From Sthenelais limicola (Eukaryota > Annelida > Polychaeta > Phyllodocida > Sigalionidae): a DNA stretch of 64,000 bases. Below, piece by piece: positions 25,101 through 32,172 of this stretch (within the stretch, counting starts at the first letter, position 1; the number at the start of each line of letters is the position of its first letter). The notes below the pieces were generated by a model. The model was not told the DNA's origin. It saw only the letters and a program-made list of their open reading frames with translations, and made no database searches. The position numbers and the translations under genes are program-made. Location of the stretch: assembly GCA_942159475.1 (NCBI GenBank), contig OW804097.1, forward strand, positions 9,143,685 to 9,207,684. Reading direction: 5' to 3'.

Positions 25101-28100
25101 GCTTTCTCGTGGGTTTGGGTGGCGGGTCCAAACTAAGTCAAGTCATGGCTGTATTTGTTTTTGTAAGTAAAATGCCTTTAATATCTTTAATATACTTGAA
25201 CATAGCAACGTGGGGGTAAATATAGTACCTTATTCGAATGTGGTACTCGGGACACTTTTACACTGGCCTCGATGTTTGGTTTTTTTCGTAACCCACTTGC
25301 CTATCGGCTCGTGGGCCACATAAAAACAAACATCTCGGCCAGTGTAAAAGTGTCCCTCGTACCACATTCTCATTAGGTACTATCTATGTGTTCAACGGTC
25401 AATCATTAGTGCAGTAGTTGAATATACTCTTTAGGATAAATTCAGGTATGCACTGATAATATAAAATAATGCAAACCATCCCCAAAATGAAAACATTCTG
25501 AGTAAGGGTTTATGAGGGAACGCAAATAATGACTCACTATGCTAACACACATCACATAAGCACATTCCATTTGAGTCAAGTGGGTCATGTAACAGCAGCA
25601 GAATATTGATAAACACAGTCCTAAGTCATAATATGAGTAGATTTGGTAAGATTTTGTTTGTCGTAACTGCTGAGAATGCCGGTTTAAAATATTGATCAAC
25701 AACTCTTTTGTTCCTTTCTTCTCCTGTCTGAACAAAAATACAAAAAAAGCTTTTTATATAAAGCTCAAACAATATGGAGTGAGTTACCCACCATTGCCCA
25801 TGAGGCAACCACAAAAAAAGAACTCAGGAAACATATTGAAAATATATCATAATAGTTAGGACGAATTAATCCTAATTAAAATGATTTTAATTATATTACT
25901 ATACAGTATCATCTCAAATCAAGACAACTTGATCCTGACGTGGGATCTCCATACTTTGTTTTATTGTTCCTTTTATTTTTATCTTGTTTCAAATTTTACT
26001 CGTTAATTATGATATACACTTCAAAATTCGTACTCTGCCTTGAGCGAGATGTCTCATGGTAACGTCTGGGAGATCTGAATATGATCTAGATGACTGTCTA
26101 CCTATTTGTCTATATTGTCCATTTTATTTTGCTTTATGTACTGTGTGAGTTGGAAAAATAAAGTAGTATCATATCTTATCTTAACATCATTTGACGAAAG
26201 TTGTTGCTTTTGCCACAGGGCTAAACGTCCACATTTATATTTCAGTGACCCACCAAAATCCTTTGCTTCAGTTGCTTCACTTATTATCGCTCACCGGCAC
26301 TCGTTTTTTTTCAACCGATTCAACTTCAGATTCTTGTATAAGCATACAAAGTTGTCTCAGTGACACACTATTAAAGAATTCTGTGGTAACAATGAACAAA
26401 CTTTTAGTATACATTTCAGTTTCATTTGTTGCAATATTAGCTAAGAATCCCTGTGCTTGACATTTGGTGGAAAAAGGTTCAGAGGCTCTAGACTCGTTAT
26501 TTGAGGGCGTGTCTAGCTTTATATTATTTTCATTTGAAACATGCAGTCTAAGGGTATAATCAAGGGTGATGTATGTATCTTTGATATGATCACAAATAGG
26601 TGAATAATGGTTTGAGATTGTGGTTTTCATATTCATATGTACATTTGTCTATTAATTCTCATACCAATTCCCATACTAACTTTCGTATAAATTGTTCATG
26701 ATTACCAATTATTCTTAATTAACCAATTGTTCTTACTAATTGTTTATACCCATTATTCTTACCCATTATTCTAACCAATTATGGTGCCAATTGTGGTGCC
26801 AATTGTGGCGGCAGTTGTTGTAGCAATTGTTGTAGCAAGTGTGACAGCAGTTGTTGATAGCAATTGTGGCCCCAATTGTGGCCCCAATTGTGATGTGTTC
26901 CAGGAAAATGAGTCACAAGTCGCCAAATCGATATCTTTCAAAGTGTTTTTTCCACAAGATGCCTTTATTGAAATATTCTGATAGTTTTAGAGGGTTTAGC
27001 ACTTTTGGTCATATAAATCCATGTAACAAATTTCAGGACATTGTCCTTGCGTTTTGAAGGCCTTCGTATGGAGTATATTGAATTACTTTACTGATAATTA
27101 TATAAGAAACAATGCAAACTTTTTTTTTCGAAAGTAAAAATATCAAACTTAACATATAAAAATACTTATCAGGTGCCCCAGTGTTTACTATCATTGGAAT
27201 TGGCTTGATCTCCTCTTTTCAAATAATTATGGTGATATCTCAAAATCCATATTTTGCGACTTATGACTCATTTTCCTAAAACGAATCACAATTGTGATAC
27301 CAATCGTGGTACCAATATTGAAACCAGTTAGAAAATCAATGGTAACAGTAACTGTTATAGCAGTTGTGAAACAATACCTCTACCGACTAATAGATAGGCC
27401 AGCACAAGGTAGGAAGTCTTCAGTTTTTGACGGATGTTAGCTGAGAAAGGAAAACTATTTAACCACTTGGAATGGTGAAATATATGGACTCATATACATA
27501 AAATTAACTGACTAATGACTAAACGTGTAAAACTAGTAACGTAGATATAGGAGTGCCAGGATTATATTCCAGAAGAACATCGCCTTTTTGTCAAACCAAT
27601 GGAAGATATATAGATGGAACCTAGCAAGGGGGAAGTCTGTACACTTGTTATTGGCTGAGGGAGCGCGGGAAGTTAGAGGGCGTTAGCCCGAGATCTTCTG
27701 TGCTCCCGAGGTCACTAACAAGTGTACAGACTTCACCCGAGCTTTGTTCCATATTTATTACACCCCATTAATACATAAAAAATATAAATAATTAAAAATA
27801 AAAGAAGTAATTTACGTTTTGGGCGGACCTACTTGTTGTATGTCCCCAGGGTGACATAACTCACATGTTATGCACCACTTTGACCAAGTGTGACATACAA
27901 TGCTGAAGGTATAGGAAGCAACAGCACAGGGGTGTAATAAATATTGTTATTAGCTTGCGGCTTTAACGTTATAGAGCCTAGCATGCCTCCTAAGTATTAT
28001 GCTTTTAAGGAATATGAGTCACAAGTCGCAAACCTGATAATTATTTTCTAAAGTAATTAATTCACAAGAAGTAATTTATTGACCTAGCATGGAATGTTTT

Positions 28101-28952
28101 CATTTTTGGTGTTCTTTGAGCTGTTAGTAGCACGAATACATGTACCAAATTTCAAGACAATGAAACTTTGCAAATTTTTAGAAAAAAAAATAAAAATATC
28201 AAACTGAAAACATAGAAATACATTTTAGCTGGACTAATATTTAGTATTTTTGAAATCGGCTTGATCTCATCTTTTCAAATAGAAAATCAGGTTCAAAATG
28301 AGGTTCAACATAATAAGACACATTTATTGAATGTATCCAATACACAATACACTCAGATATTTATCATTTTTCACTCGAATTTAGCAGAATTTGGGAGATG
28401 GGTAGAGCTGCAGATTGTGCATTTTCTGGAAATCTGACCCATATATAGGTGAAATCGCCAGAAAATGTCACTTTCACCAATCCTCTCAAATAACCCAAAT
28501 TTCAGACAAAAATTAAGTTCAAAGTACAGTTCAACCTAAGCAAACAGATTGCTAGAATCAATGCAATACCGAATATTTTCGAATTTACCCAGTATTGACC
28601 AAATTGCAGCCTAACTTAGCAGAATTTACTAAATGTATACAGCTGCCAATTGTACATTTTCTGTAAATCTGACCCACTTGTATACCTTGGTATCCGCCCA
28701 CTCCATGGTCAGCCTGTAGCCCGGAAGCACGTCCCGCCTCCTGTTGACATGCCGCAGCGCCATCTGTACCGCAATAAGGCAAGCTTGACCTCCCCACCAC
28801 GACCCTGACATTGGGAAGAGTCCAAGGATAGTGATGTTCCTTACACCTCTTCCCTCCTCCCCATCCTCCTCACTCTGCCCCAGGCATACTAGATGTAGCA
28901 GGGGCAGGAATAGGGGCAGTAGGGTATTGGTTAGTGTAGATGATAGAGTCAT
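995..28952 (-). CDS. GABBR2-like: GABA-B receptor-like class C GPCR (exons 1-14, 3' end off window)
   Basis: A G-protein-coupled receptor of the metabotropic GABA family acting at the plasma membrane. Fourteen exons read on the minus strand, each with AG/GT borders and compatible phases, total 1974 nt or 658 codons. Residues 1-25 form a signal peptide, about 36-455 a Venus-flytrap domain with the family pattern (CDPG, SYGSx[20 protein letters not shown]), then TM1 in exon 10, TM2 in exon 11 (IKMSSPxMNN, a GABA-B signature), TM3 in exon 12 ([11 protein letters not shown]), TM4 in exon 13 and TM5 in exon 14 (GTFLAWETR). TM6, TM7 and the tail must lie left of position 995. The loop motifs resemble subunit 2 more than subunit 1, but invertebrates have many GABA-B-like paralogues, so the subunit assignment is inference. 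Introns are packed with transposons and three start with splice-donor-bearing arrays. Confidence 0.9.
1798..1954. mobile_element. Q-family short inverted-repeat element (MITE)
   Basis: About 157 bp bounded by perfect 21-bp inverted arms starting GGTCTCCACTGGCTGCGG. It lies in GABA-B intron 13. The GGxCTCCACT tip resembles the O family at 13872. Confidence 0.75.
2031..2153 (-). CDS. GABA-B receptor exon 13 (TM4)
   Basis: 41 codons, phase 0, encoding [17 protein letters not shown] and [15 protein letters not shown]. The xDP motif after TM4 corresponds to AVDPL in GABA-B2. The donor is GAG|GTAAGA. Confidence 0.85.
2483..2587 (-). CDS. GABA-B receptor exon 12 (TM3)
   Basis: 35 codons, phase 0, encoding [17 protein letters not shown] and [13 protein letters not shown], the TM3 and intracellular loop 2 signature of GABA-B receptors. 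Acceptor TTACAG, donor GTG|GTAAGC. Confidence 0.87.
2617..2698. repeat. hairpin P with short loop
   Basis: Nested arms TTAACTAACGAGTTGGTT and GAATATTGCA with their inverses around the loop CGAGT. Confidence 0.5.
2967..3450. mobile_element. composite foldback unit C1 (TIR segment plus hairpin)
   Basis: Segment 2967-3280 is bounded by TTACTCCACGGTG and CACCGTGGAGTAA and contains GGGCGGGG and GATTGGTT. It is followed by a hairpin with imperfect 45-bp arms (about 3285-3330 and 3400-3450). The loop has GCCTATCGGCTCGTG. Confidence 0.65.
4101..4331. mobile_element. J-family MITE (diverged)
   Basis: Degenerate termini GGATCAGATT and AATCTGGCCC, with the conserved interior in reverse orientation relative to the copy at 214. 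Confidence 0.65.
4565..4971. mobile_element. K-family inverted-repeat element
   Basis: About 400 bp. The left end has AAAATGAGTCACAAATCGC and the right end ACTCTTTTTCCTAAAACGG. K copies are recognised by TGTGATGTGTT-AGGAAAATGAGTCA termini and an interior with CCTTCGTATGGAGTATAT. Non-coding. Confidence 0.7.
5117..5344. mobile_element. J-family MITE
   Basis: Termini GGGTCAGATTTACAGAAAA and TTTTCTGAAAATCTGACCC. Confidence 0.75.
5509..6156. mobile_element. J-family MITE split by a K-family insertion
   Basis: The left part, 5509-5703, starts GGGTGAAATCGCCAG and ends in the conserved ACTAAA. The right part, 6112-6156, resumes with ATGTGTAGTGCTG and ends GATCTGACCC. The intervening 5704-6111 is a complete K element. 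Confidence 0.8.
5704..6111. mobile_element. K-family element inserted in a J MITE
   Basis: Complete 408-bp copy, TGTGATGTGTTTCAGG to CCTGGAACACATCACA, with the host J sequence on both sides. Confidence 0.8.
6485..6823. mobile_element. I-family inverted-repeat element
   Basis: About 339 bp, ends AATAGGGGATTTGCAT and ATGCAAGTCCTCTATT. The interior includes CAAAATGGCG and CCCATCATGCA motifs shared by all I copies. Confidence 0.7.
7460..7890. mobile_element. composite foldback unit F with extra perfect palindrome
   Basis: The hairpin 7460-7555 has the same stem core as unit B (GGTTCAAACTGATCGAGAC). The segment runs to TGTGTGTAATAAA at 7853. A second, perfect 39-bp inverted repeat (7790-7828 and 7852-7890) surrounds that terminus. 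Confidence 0.65.
7978..8065. repeat. GA-rich low-complexity sequence
   Basis: Runs of GAGAGAGA with interruptions, followed by more GA-rich sequence. Confidence 0.7.
8151..8396. repeat. 82-bp tandem triplication of the exon 11 end with its donor
   Basis: Three near-identical 82-bp units with CAG|GTTAGT at 8315, 8233 and 8151. The most upstream copy in gene order is continuous with exon 11, and the other two lie in the intron. Confidence 0.9.
8315..8432 (-). CDS. GABA-B receptor exon 11 (TM2)
   Basis: 118 nt, encoding [16 protein letters not shown] and TM2, ending MVLCQ at CAG|GTTAGT. The 3' 82 bp of this exon with its donor occur three times in tandem (donors at 8315, 8233 and 8151). Only the first donor joins exon 12 in frame, since 82 is not a multiple of three. 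Confidence 0.85.
8672..9005. repeat. direct repeat of about 115 bp
   Basis: 8672-8790 and 8898-9005 share AAAACATCTTTATGCA, ATAGTTGTGGGCAACATATA and GAGGCAATGAGTGACAGTTG. It lies in GABA-B intron 10-11, with no coding signal. Confidence 0.65.
9217..9365. mobile_element. H-family element fragment
   Basis: Starts CTTCACTTATTATCGCTCA and carries AACATATAAAAGCAGCAGAA, both shared with 14492-14937, 25560-25690 and 26270-26470. It lies next to the exon 10 donor. Confidence 0.6.
9393..9543 (-). CDS. GABA-B receptor exon 10 (TM1)
   Basis: 151 nt, encoding GVPPADST (linker equivalent to GSPPADQ) then TM1 ([18 protein letters not shown]) and SAFRQR. The donor AG|GTGAGT is at phase 2. An H-family element sits about 25 bp inside the intron. 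Confidence 0.87.
9646..10108. repeat. 46-bp direct repeat flanking a degenerate GACAC array
   Basis: GAAGCCAGGGTGTCCA-AGGTTGCAAGAACGTAGAC occurs near 9652 and 10069. Between them lie loosely repeated TGACACGAGACAT-like motifs. Confidence 0.55.
10449..10532 (-). CDS. GABA-B receptor exon 9
   Basis: 84 nt, phase 1 at both ends, encoding [14 protein letters not shown] and [12 protein letters not shown], the last flytrap strand with the conserved W before the membrane domain. The donor is GAAG|GTAACA. Confidence 0.82.
10576..10813. mobile_element. J-family MITE in GABA-B intron 8
   Basis: Ends GGTGAGATCGTGAGAAAA and CTGAAAATCTGACCC. It lies about 45 bp upstream of the exon 9 acceptor. Confidence 0.75.
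11245..11406 (-). CDS. GABA-B receptor exon 8
   Basis: 162 nt, phase 1 at both ends, encoding [13 protein letters not shown], the [15 protein letters not shown] helix, and [11 protein letters not shown]. This is the flytrap segment equivalent to FEGVSGHVVFDASG in GABA-B. It ends AACG|GTGAGT. Confidence 0.86.
11706..13062. repeat. 24-bp minisatellite carrying a splice donor in each unit
   Basis: About 57 copies of a 24-bp unit, a few shortened to 18 bp, filling most of GABA-B intron 7. Read on the gene strand, each unit contains ATGGGTAAGT or ATGGGTAGGT, a consensus 5' splice site, identical to the real end of exon 7. Long open frames run through it on both strands only because 24 is a multiple of three. 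Confidence 0.95.
13071..13443. mobile_element. composite foldback unit B inserted in the minisatellite
   Basis: A 373-bp insertion flanked by an identical 8-bp sequence, GTATTATA, at 13063-13070 and 13444-13451 (target-site duplication). It consists of a hairpin (13071-13198, arms from GCAAATGGCC to GGCCATTTGC around a short loop with CCCCGAAGGGG) and a segment (13199-13443) bounded by TTTATTACACAC and GTGTGTAATAAA. The segment holds TGACGTCA and CCAAT motifs. Confidence 0.75.
13443..13519. repeat. proximal three units of the 24-bp donor minisatellite
   Basis: Three further units, directly fused to exon 7 and separated from the main array by a 373-bp insertion. The unit nearest the exon supplies the exon 7 donor. 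On the gene strand they encode repeats of NLTHMGKY or NLTHMGKH, each with an N-glycosylation sequon. Confidence 0.9.
13505..13654 (-). CDS. GABA-B receptor exon 7
   Basis: 150 nt encoding [31 protein letters not shown] and ending NLTHMG. The preferred donor is ACATGG|GTAAGC at 13503-13504, because this phase joins exon 8 as G-VNQSLG. The next two repeat units carry the same donor 24 and 48 bp further on, which would add 8 or 16 residues in frame. Confidence 0.8.
13872..14132. mobile_element. O-family inverted-repeat element with internal duplication
   Basis: Ends GGCCTCCACTATCGGCAAGTA and inverted copies ending at 14003 and 14132. The inside is a tandem duplication with repeated CTATTCGCCGCT motifs. 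It lies in GABA-B intron 6. Confidence 0.7.
14236..14428 (-). CDS. GABA-B receptor exon 6
   Basis: 193 nt (64 codons plus one base). It encodes [19 protein letters not shown] with the conserved tryptophan-rich loop, then a cysteine and a Q-rich helix. The donor follows SYG at phase 1 and joins exon 7 as a glycine codon. Confidence 0.86.
14492..14937. mobile_element. H-family element with tandem duplication
   Basis: Inverted ends GCTATTATCGCTCACC and GTGAGCGATAACA, with inverted copies of CAGCAGCAGAATATTGAT inside. A 67-bp stretch is tandemly duplicated at 14518-14655. It lies in GABA-B intron 5. Confidence 0.65.
15200..15265 (-). CDS. GABA-B receptor exon 5
   Basis: Small exon of 22 codons, phase 0, encoding [16 protein letters not shown], the lobe-2 strand equivalent to QDARIIVGLFYE in vertebrate GABA-B. 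The donor is GAG|GTAAGG. Confidence 0.83.
15440..15917. repeat. 34-bp tandem array starting at the exon 4 splice donor
   Basis: About 14 diverged copies of a 34-bp unit alternating between two variants (68-bp higher-order period). On the gene strand each unit contains CAAGGTCAGT, the same splice-donor context that ends exon 4 at 15915. Confidence 0.9.
15915..16016 (-). CDS. GABA-B receptor exon 4
   Basis: 34 codons, phase 0 ([16 protein letters not shown] to RQHIRNMK). The donor AAG|GTCAGTACAAGG is also the first unit of a 34-bp tandem array that fills the start of the intron. Confidence 0.83.
16275..16445 (-). CDS. GABA-B receptor exon 3
   Basis: 57 codons, phase 0. It begins [17 protein letters not shown], the family hallmark of flytrap lobe 1, and ends [10 protein letters not shown]. 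The donor is AAG|GTCAGT. A J element lies about 65 bp upstream of the acceptor. Confidence 0.87.
16511..16744. mobile_element. J-family MITE in GABA-B intron 2
   Basis: Left end of the TTTTCAG type and right end of the CTGGCGACTTCACCC type, so this copy is mixed. Confidence 0.75.
17546..17612. mobile_element. J-family MITE fragment
   Basis: Left-end fragment only, GGGTCAGATTTTCAG through CTAAATTCTGCTAAA. Confidence 0.65.
18855..18985. repeat. variable-stem hairpin E
   Basis: Arms of about 55 bp (ATTAAATAG, GATGTCAAATCGAT, GGGTCAAATCGCAC and inverse) around a loop with CACCCCTTCGGGGTG, the same loop core as in unit B. Confidence 0.6.
19570..19806. mobile_element. J-family MITE (full length)
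   Basis: Both ends are of the TCAGATTTTCAGAAAATG type. It is one of the cleanest copies, apart from a small scrambled part near the right end. Confidence 0.8.
21118..21255 (-). CDS. GABA-B receptor exon 2
   Basis: 46 codons, phase 0 at both ends, CAG acceptor and GTAAGT donor. It encodes [14 protein letters not shown] and [14 protein letters not shown], matching the flytrap segment around the first disulphide and the GCSSVST-like ligand loop of GABA-B receptors. Confidence 0.85.
21391..21722. mobile_element. I-family inverted-repeat element
   Basis: 332 bp, ends AATAGGGGAATTGCATG and CAAGTCCCCTATT. It abuts a K fragment on the left and the 3.2-kb transposon on the right. Confidence 0.75.
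23472..23819 (+). CDS. hypothetical charged protein inside the 3.2-kb transposon
   Basis: 115-residue open frame from an ATG, rich in Lys and Arg at the N terminus (MRREMRRQG) and in Glu, Asp and Ser after residue 50. I recognise no domain. It could be the acidic tail of a decayed transposon protein or chance. Confidence 0.25.
   Translation: MTAKVKSFAHNFLVRKDHVIGHMPNKKETKMRREMRRQGQNTKGKDLQEEQDSEASRESRTKTTEGDDNSDSDNNLVSDSCEPETYAERVNEVTKEENNAVINESEDEVIFMPRL
24020..24158. repeat. variable-stem hairpin D
   Basis: Arms of about 38 bp (GTTATGTATTTCCGATCGTT and inverse) around a loop of about 65 nt, inside the 3.2-kb transposon. Confidence 0.6.
24934..25385. mobile_element. composite foldback unit C2
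   Basis: Same layout as C1: segment 24934-25220 bounded by TTTACTCCACGTTGG and CAACGTGGGGGTAAA with GGGCGGGG and CCATTGGTT motifs, then a hairpin with 50-bp arms (25222-25272 and 25335-25385). The arms are unrelated to C1, but the loop core GCCTATCGGCTCGTG is the same. Confidence 0.68.
26889..27290. mobile_element. K-family element
   Basis: Complete 402-bp copy in GABA-B intron 1, flanked by AATTGTG-rich degenerate repeats. Confidence 0.8.
27617..27946. mobile_element. composite foldback unit A
   Basis: Hairpin 27617-27759 (arms contain AAGTCTGTACACTTGTTA) followed by a segment bounded by TTTATTACACCCC and GGGGTGTAATAAAT. Same plan as unit B at 13071 but with a different stem. Confidence 0.65.
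28447..28676. mobile_element. J-family MITE adjacent to the GABA-B exon 1 donor
   Basis: Starts GGTGAAATCGCCAG and ends CTGTAAATCTGACCC. Only 9 bp separate it from the exon 1 boundary at 28686. A J fragment at 28285-28441 precedes it. Confidence 0.8.
28686..28952 (-). CDS. GABA-B receptor exon 1 (signal peptide, start of ligand domain)
   Basis: The ATG at 28952 opens a hydrophobic leader ([15 protein letters not shown]), then [14 protein letters not shown], the usual first strand of the GABA-B flytrap fold. It ends AAG|GTATAC at phase 0 (89 codons). A J-family MITE begins only 9 bp beyond the donor. A second copy of the ATG and leader lies 503 bp upstream at 29455. Confidence 0.85.
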
Positions 28953-29745
28953 TTTCTCATATAATCTGATAATTTATTTATTTATTTATTATCTCAAATT
29001 GGAATTGTCAAAAATCTGGTTTTGAAGGGCCACCAGGAGGATCACTGTTGTAAGGATCGTGTCCTTCTCCGATTATATTATGTATGATTGTGAATAAAAG
29101 TTCTATATATATAATAGTGTAATGTTAAATGTGTGGTGAAGTCGGTATATGCTCCAGATATTCTCCTGAGTTCACGACATTATATAATATACCTTGGAAC
29201 AAGGCTGTTAAAATGTATAGCTCCGTTCAGTTTTAAAGCCTATATTTTGCCTCAGGTATTTGGCTGAACTTTATTTCCATAATTCCTATGTGTACAATAT
29301 ATATTTCACCACTAACTGATCCCGTGGTATTTGCTACTTGATTCTCCATGTACTTTTGAAGTTTATGTTTTCTTGGAGATACCTCTTCATGCCTTGGATT
29401 GTAGCATGGGCAGGAATAGGGGCAGGGTATTGGTTAGTGTAGATGATAGAGTCATTTTCTGATATAATAAATGTGTGGTGAAGTCGGTATATGCTCCAGA
29501 TATTCTCCTGATTTCACGACATTATATAATATACCTTGGAACAAGGCTGTTAAAACTTATAGCTCCATTCAGTTTTAAAGCCTGTATTTTGCCTCAGGTT
29601 TGGCCGAACTTTATTTCCAAAATTCCTATGTGTACAATATATATTTCACCACTAACTGATCTCGTGGTATTTGCTACTTGATTCTCCATGTACTTATGAA
29701 GTTTTTGTTTTCTTGGAGACAGGTCTGTTCATACCTTGAATTTGA
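28890..29745 (-). repeat. tandem duplication of the GABA-B gene start and upstream region
   Basis: About 28890-29397 and 29398-29745 are two copies of the same sequence. Both contain the start ATG with [11 protein letters not shown] (28952 and 29455) and the same upstream stretch. The downstream copy is interrupted by about 158 bp of foreign sequence (about 28968-29126) with an ATTT microsatellite and an AATAAA. The upstream copy reads 22 residues and then stops, so it is a broken copy or part of the 5' UTR. Confidence 0.75.
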
Positions 29746-30339
29746 TGTAAAAATCATGTTATTTTGTCTGATCCTCCGCCGGATTTAGGTAAAATAAACA
29801 TTGACATTGATATCTCCTTATATATTTTCACATTATTCACCTTCTCATTCCAGAACCTTAGTTATATACTGTATCCGATTAACTCCCATGATATTATTCT
29901 CATCCATGAACAACTTATCGTATCTCCTTCTAAGTTATGGATACAGTTAGGTACAACACATATATATTGTTTCGTTCTGACTGATTTCATCAACCTCTAG
30001 ATCCAGATTCTGATCTTCAGAGTGCATTTTCATTTATTTCCACATTGCCATTCGGGACTTAATACGTTCAAATAATCCATTTCCTAGGAACATATAAGAA
30101 GCACATATTTTGTTTGTATTACATCCTTTCCTATCCTCTCTAGAGTAGTCCAGGTGTAACTTGTATTAAGTGAATATATTCCCATTTATCTGAAGATGAA
30201 GGGTTGGGTGCATTCTATGAATGCGCTATATCTGTGAGTATTCCCTCGTCATCACTCACTCTGACTTTCCTGCACAGTGGGCGTGGCTTACAATCCGCGC
30301 ATGCGCACCTGACTCCCCATCAACCACTCCCCAACTGGT

Positions 30340-30446
30340 TCAGATTTGCAGAAATGTACAATTGGCAGCTGTACACATTTGGTAAATTCTGCCAAATCAG
30401 GCTGCAATTTGGTCAATACAGGGTAAATTCCAGTATATTCGACATA
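30340..30446. mobile_element. J-family MITE fragment
   Basis: Left-half fragment (TTCAGATTTGCAGAAATG to GTATATTCGAC). A second fragment of the opposite end lies at 30610-30717. Confidence 0.65.
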
Positions 30447-31059
30447 AAAACTCATACAAGAAGGAGAGTATGTATCCCATCTCGCTTCATGGCACCAAGC
30501 TTGCCCAATTTATTGTTCTATTGTTCTTATTATTTTATATTGTTTATGTTGTTGTCTTGCAATATTAGTTGTCACATTAAAGTAGTCGCTATAACCATCT
30601 ACCTATCATATGGGTCAGATTTTCAGAAAAAGTACAATTCGCCTTCATCAATTCCTCTCAAATAACCCAAATTTCAGACGAAAATAAGGTTCAAAATACA
30701 GTTCAACCTAACCACATCTAACATTGGATCACACTCTATGTCAGTGACTATTCCTTGCATTACGAATTTATGTTACACTCTGACTGTTTTTCTATTGTAT
30801 TTTTGACCTGCCAATTACTATCGTACTTTCGGCTTGCCAAACATGCTATAAGTTGTTTAAATCTCCATTATCTATACTCTTGCTTATAATAACATGATCA
30901 CACTCTATGACAGTGACTATTCATGAAATTTGATAATATTATTAAATTTACCCTAACAGACTTTGCTTGCTAATGAAATATCTCTGGATCTATGGTTCAT
31001 GACCTAAGAATTATCAAGTTGTTCATTCGAGAAGATTGTTTCTCTCAAGTTATTGGCTT

Positions 31060-31148
31060 TATCTATTTGTAAACTGGGCGCATTAGAAGAACCCAGAATT
31101 TCTGGGATAATGCCAACCCAGTGTAAATAAAATCTTCAAAAAAAATAG
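31060..31148 (+). mobile_element. LINE 3' end with poly(A)
   Basis: GTAAATAAAATCTTC followed by an A run, typical of a 5'-truncated poly(A) LINE. Similar ends lie at about 43150-43215 and 44700-44850. The rest of 29750-31420 holds only MITE fragments. Confidence 0.5.
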
Positions 31149-32172
31149 TCTGTGTGTGAGGGAGAGGGAGAGGGATTTTCAGGAATATATATTGAATATA
31201 TCCAGGTGTATGTGTGATGTGTTACAGGAAAATGTGTCTCACAGTTGCAACTGTGCACAGTCACTGCAGTCAGCTGGGTGGTAGTGTACGATAGGACACA
31301 GGTGACATTGTCAATGTTTGTTTTATCTTTAAGTTGCGATTACACCAATTGTAACTTACAATTTTCTTTGAATCATTATTTTATTTTACCAGGGAGGAAT
31401 TCATAATGATGGCCAGGAGCACAAATGTGATGTGTTACAGAAAAATGAGTCACAAGTTGCAGAAAATGATATTTGAGATATCATCATATTTGAAAAGAGG
31501 AGGTGAAGCGGATGGTAAACATTAGGACATCCAAAAATTACTTCCATATTTTTGTATGCATGAAGAAAACTTTAGTGATATTTCTTAATGGTCAATCAAT
31601 AGCGCTTAGCAATTAGCACTTATTGGATGAGTTGACGCATGGCGCGTAAGTAAAGAAAGAGATCATAGATTGAGTTCTTTACTTATGCATTCGTGCGGAA
31701 AACGAGTCATATAAGTTGATTATTATACATGCCTAAGTTTGAATGTAAAACGTGGTTAATAAAAAAGATAATAAAATAATTTACCATATCTGGTTTTCGT
31801 ACAGGAGGAATATAACTATAAACTAGCTATCATGGAGCTATCATGGCGCCTAGGTGTACGGGACGTGTGTAGAGATCGCTCCACGAAAACCGAGCATATT
31901 TATCGCTTCAGAACGCTGTGTGTTTTTATCAATACGGACAAAAACAAACCAAAACCCTCTGGACACTTAATCTGGAAAAATAGGTATTTTGAATTTGAAG
32001 TTACTCACCGATCTCGTCAAAACATTCCTATATTGAGCCAGGGATTGAGCGACAATAGATGTATAGATGTGATACGTTCCCGCCTAATCATTGTTGTTTA
32101 CCTTGACACAGTGACAGTGACTAAGACTGCTATATACGTGTGGATAGTGTATACTGTCAATCGTTCTGTAGC

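Noticed and set aside
26277..26636. 119-residue minus-strand open frame
   Set aside because: Overlaps an H-family element and has no domain, start context or splice support.
30204..30665. 153-residue open frame
   Set aside because: Much of it is translated J-family MITE fragments.
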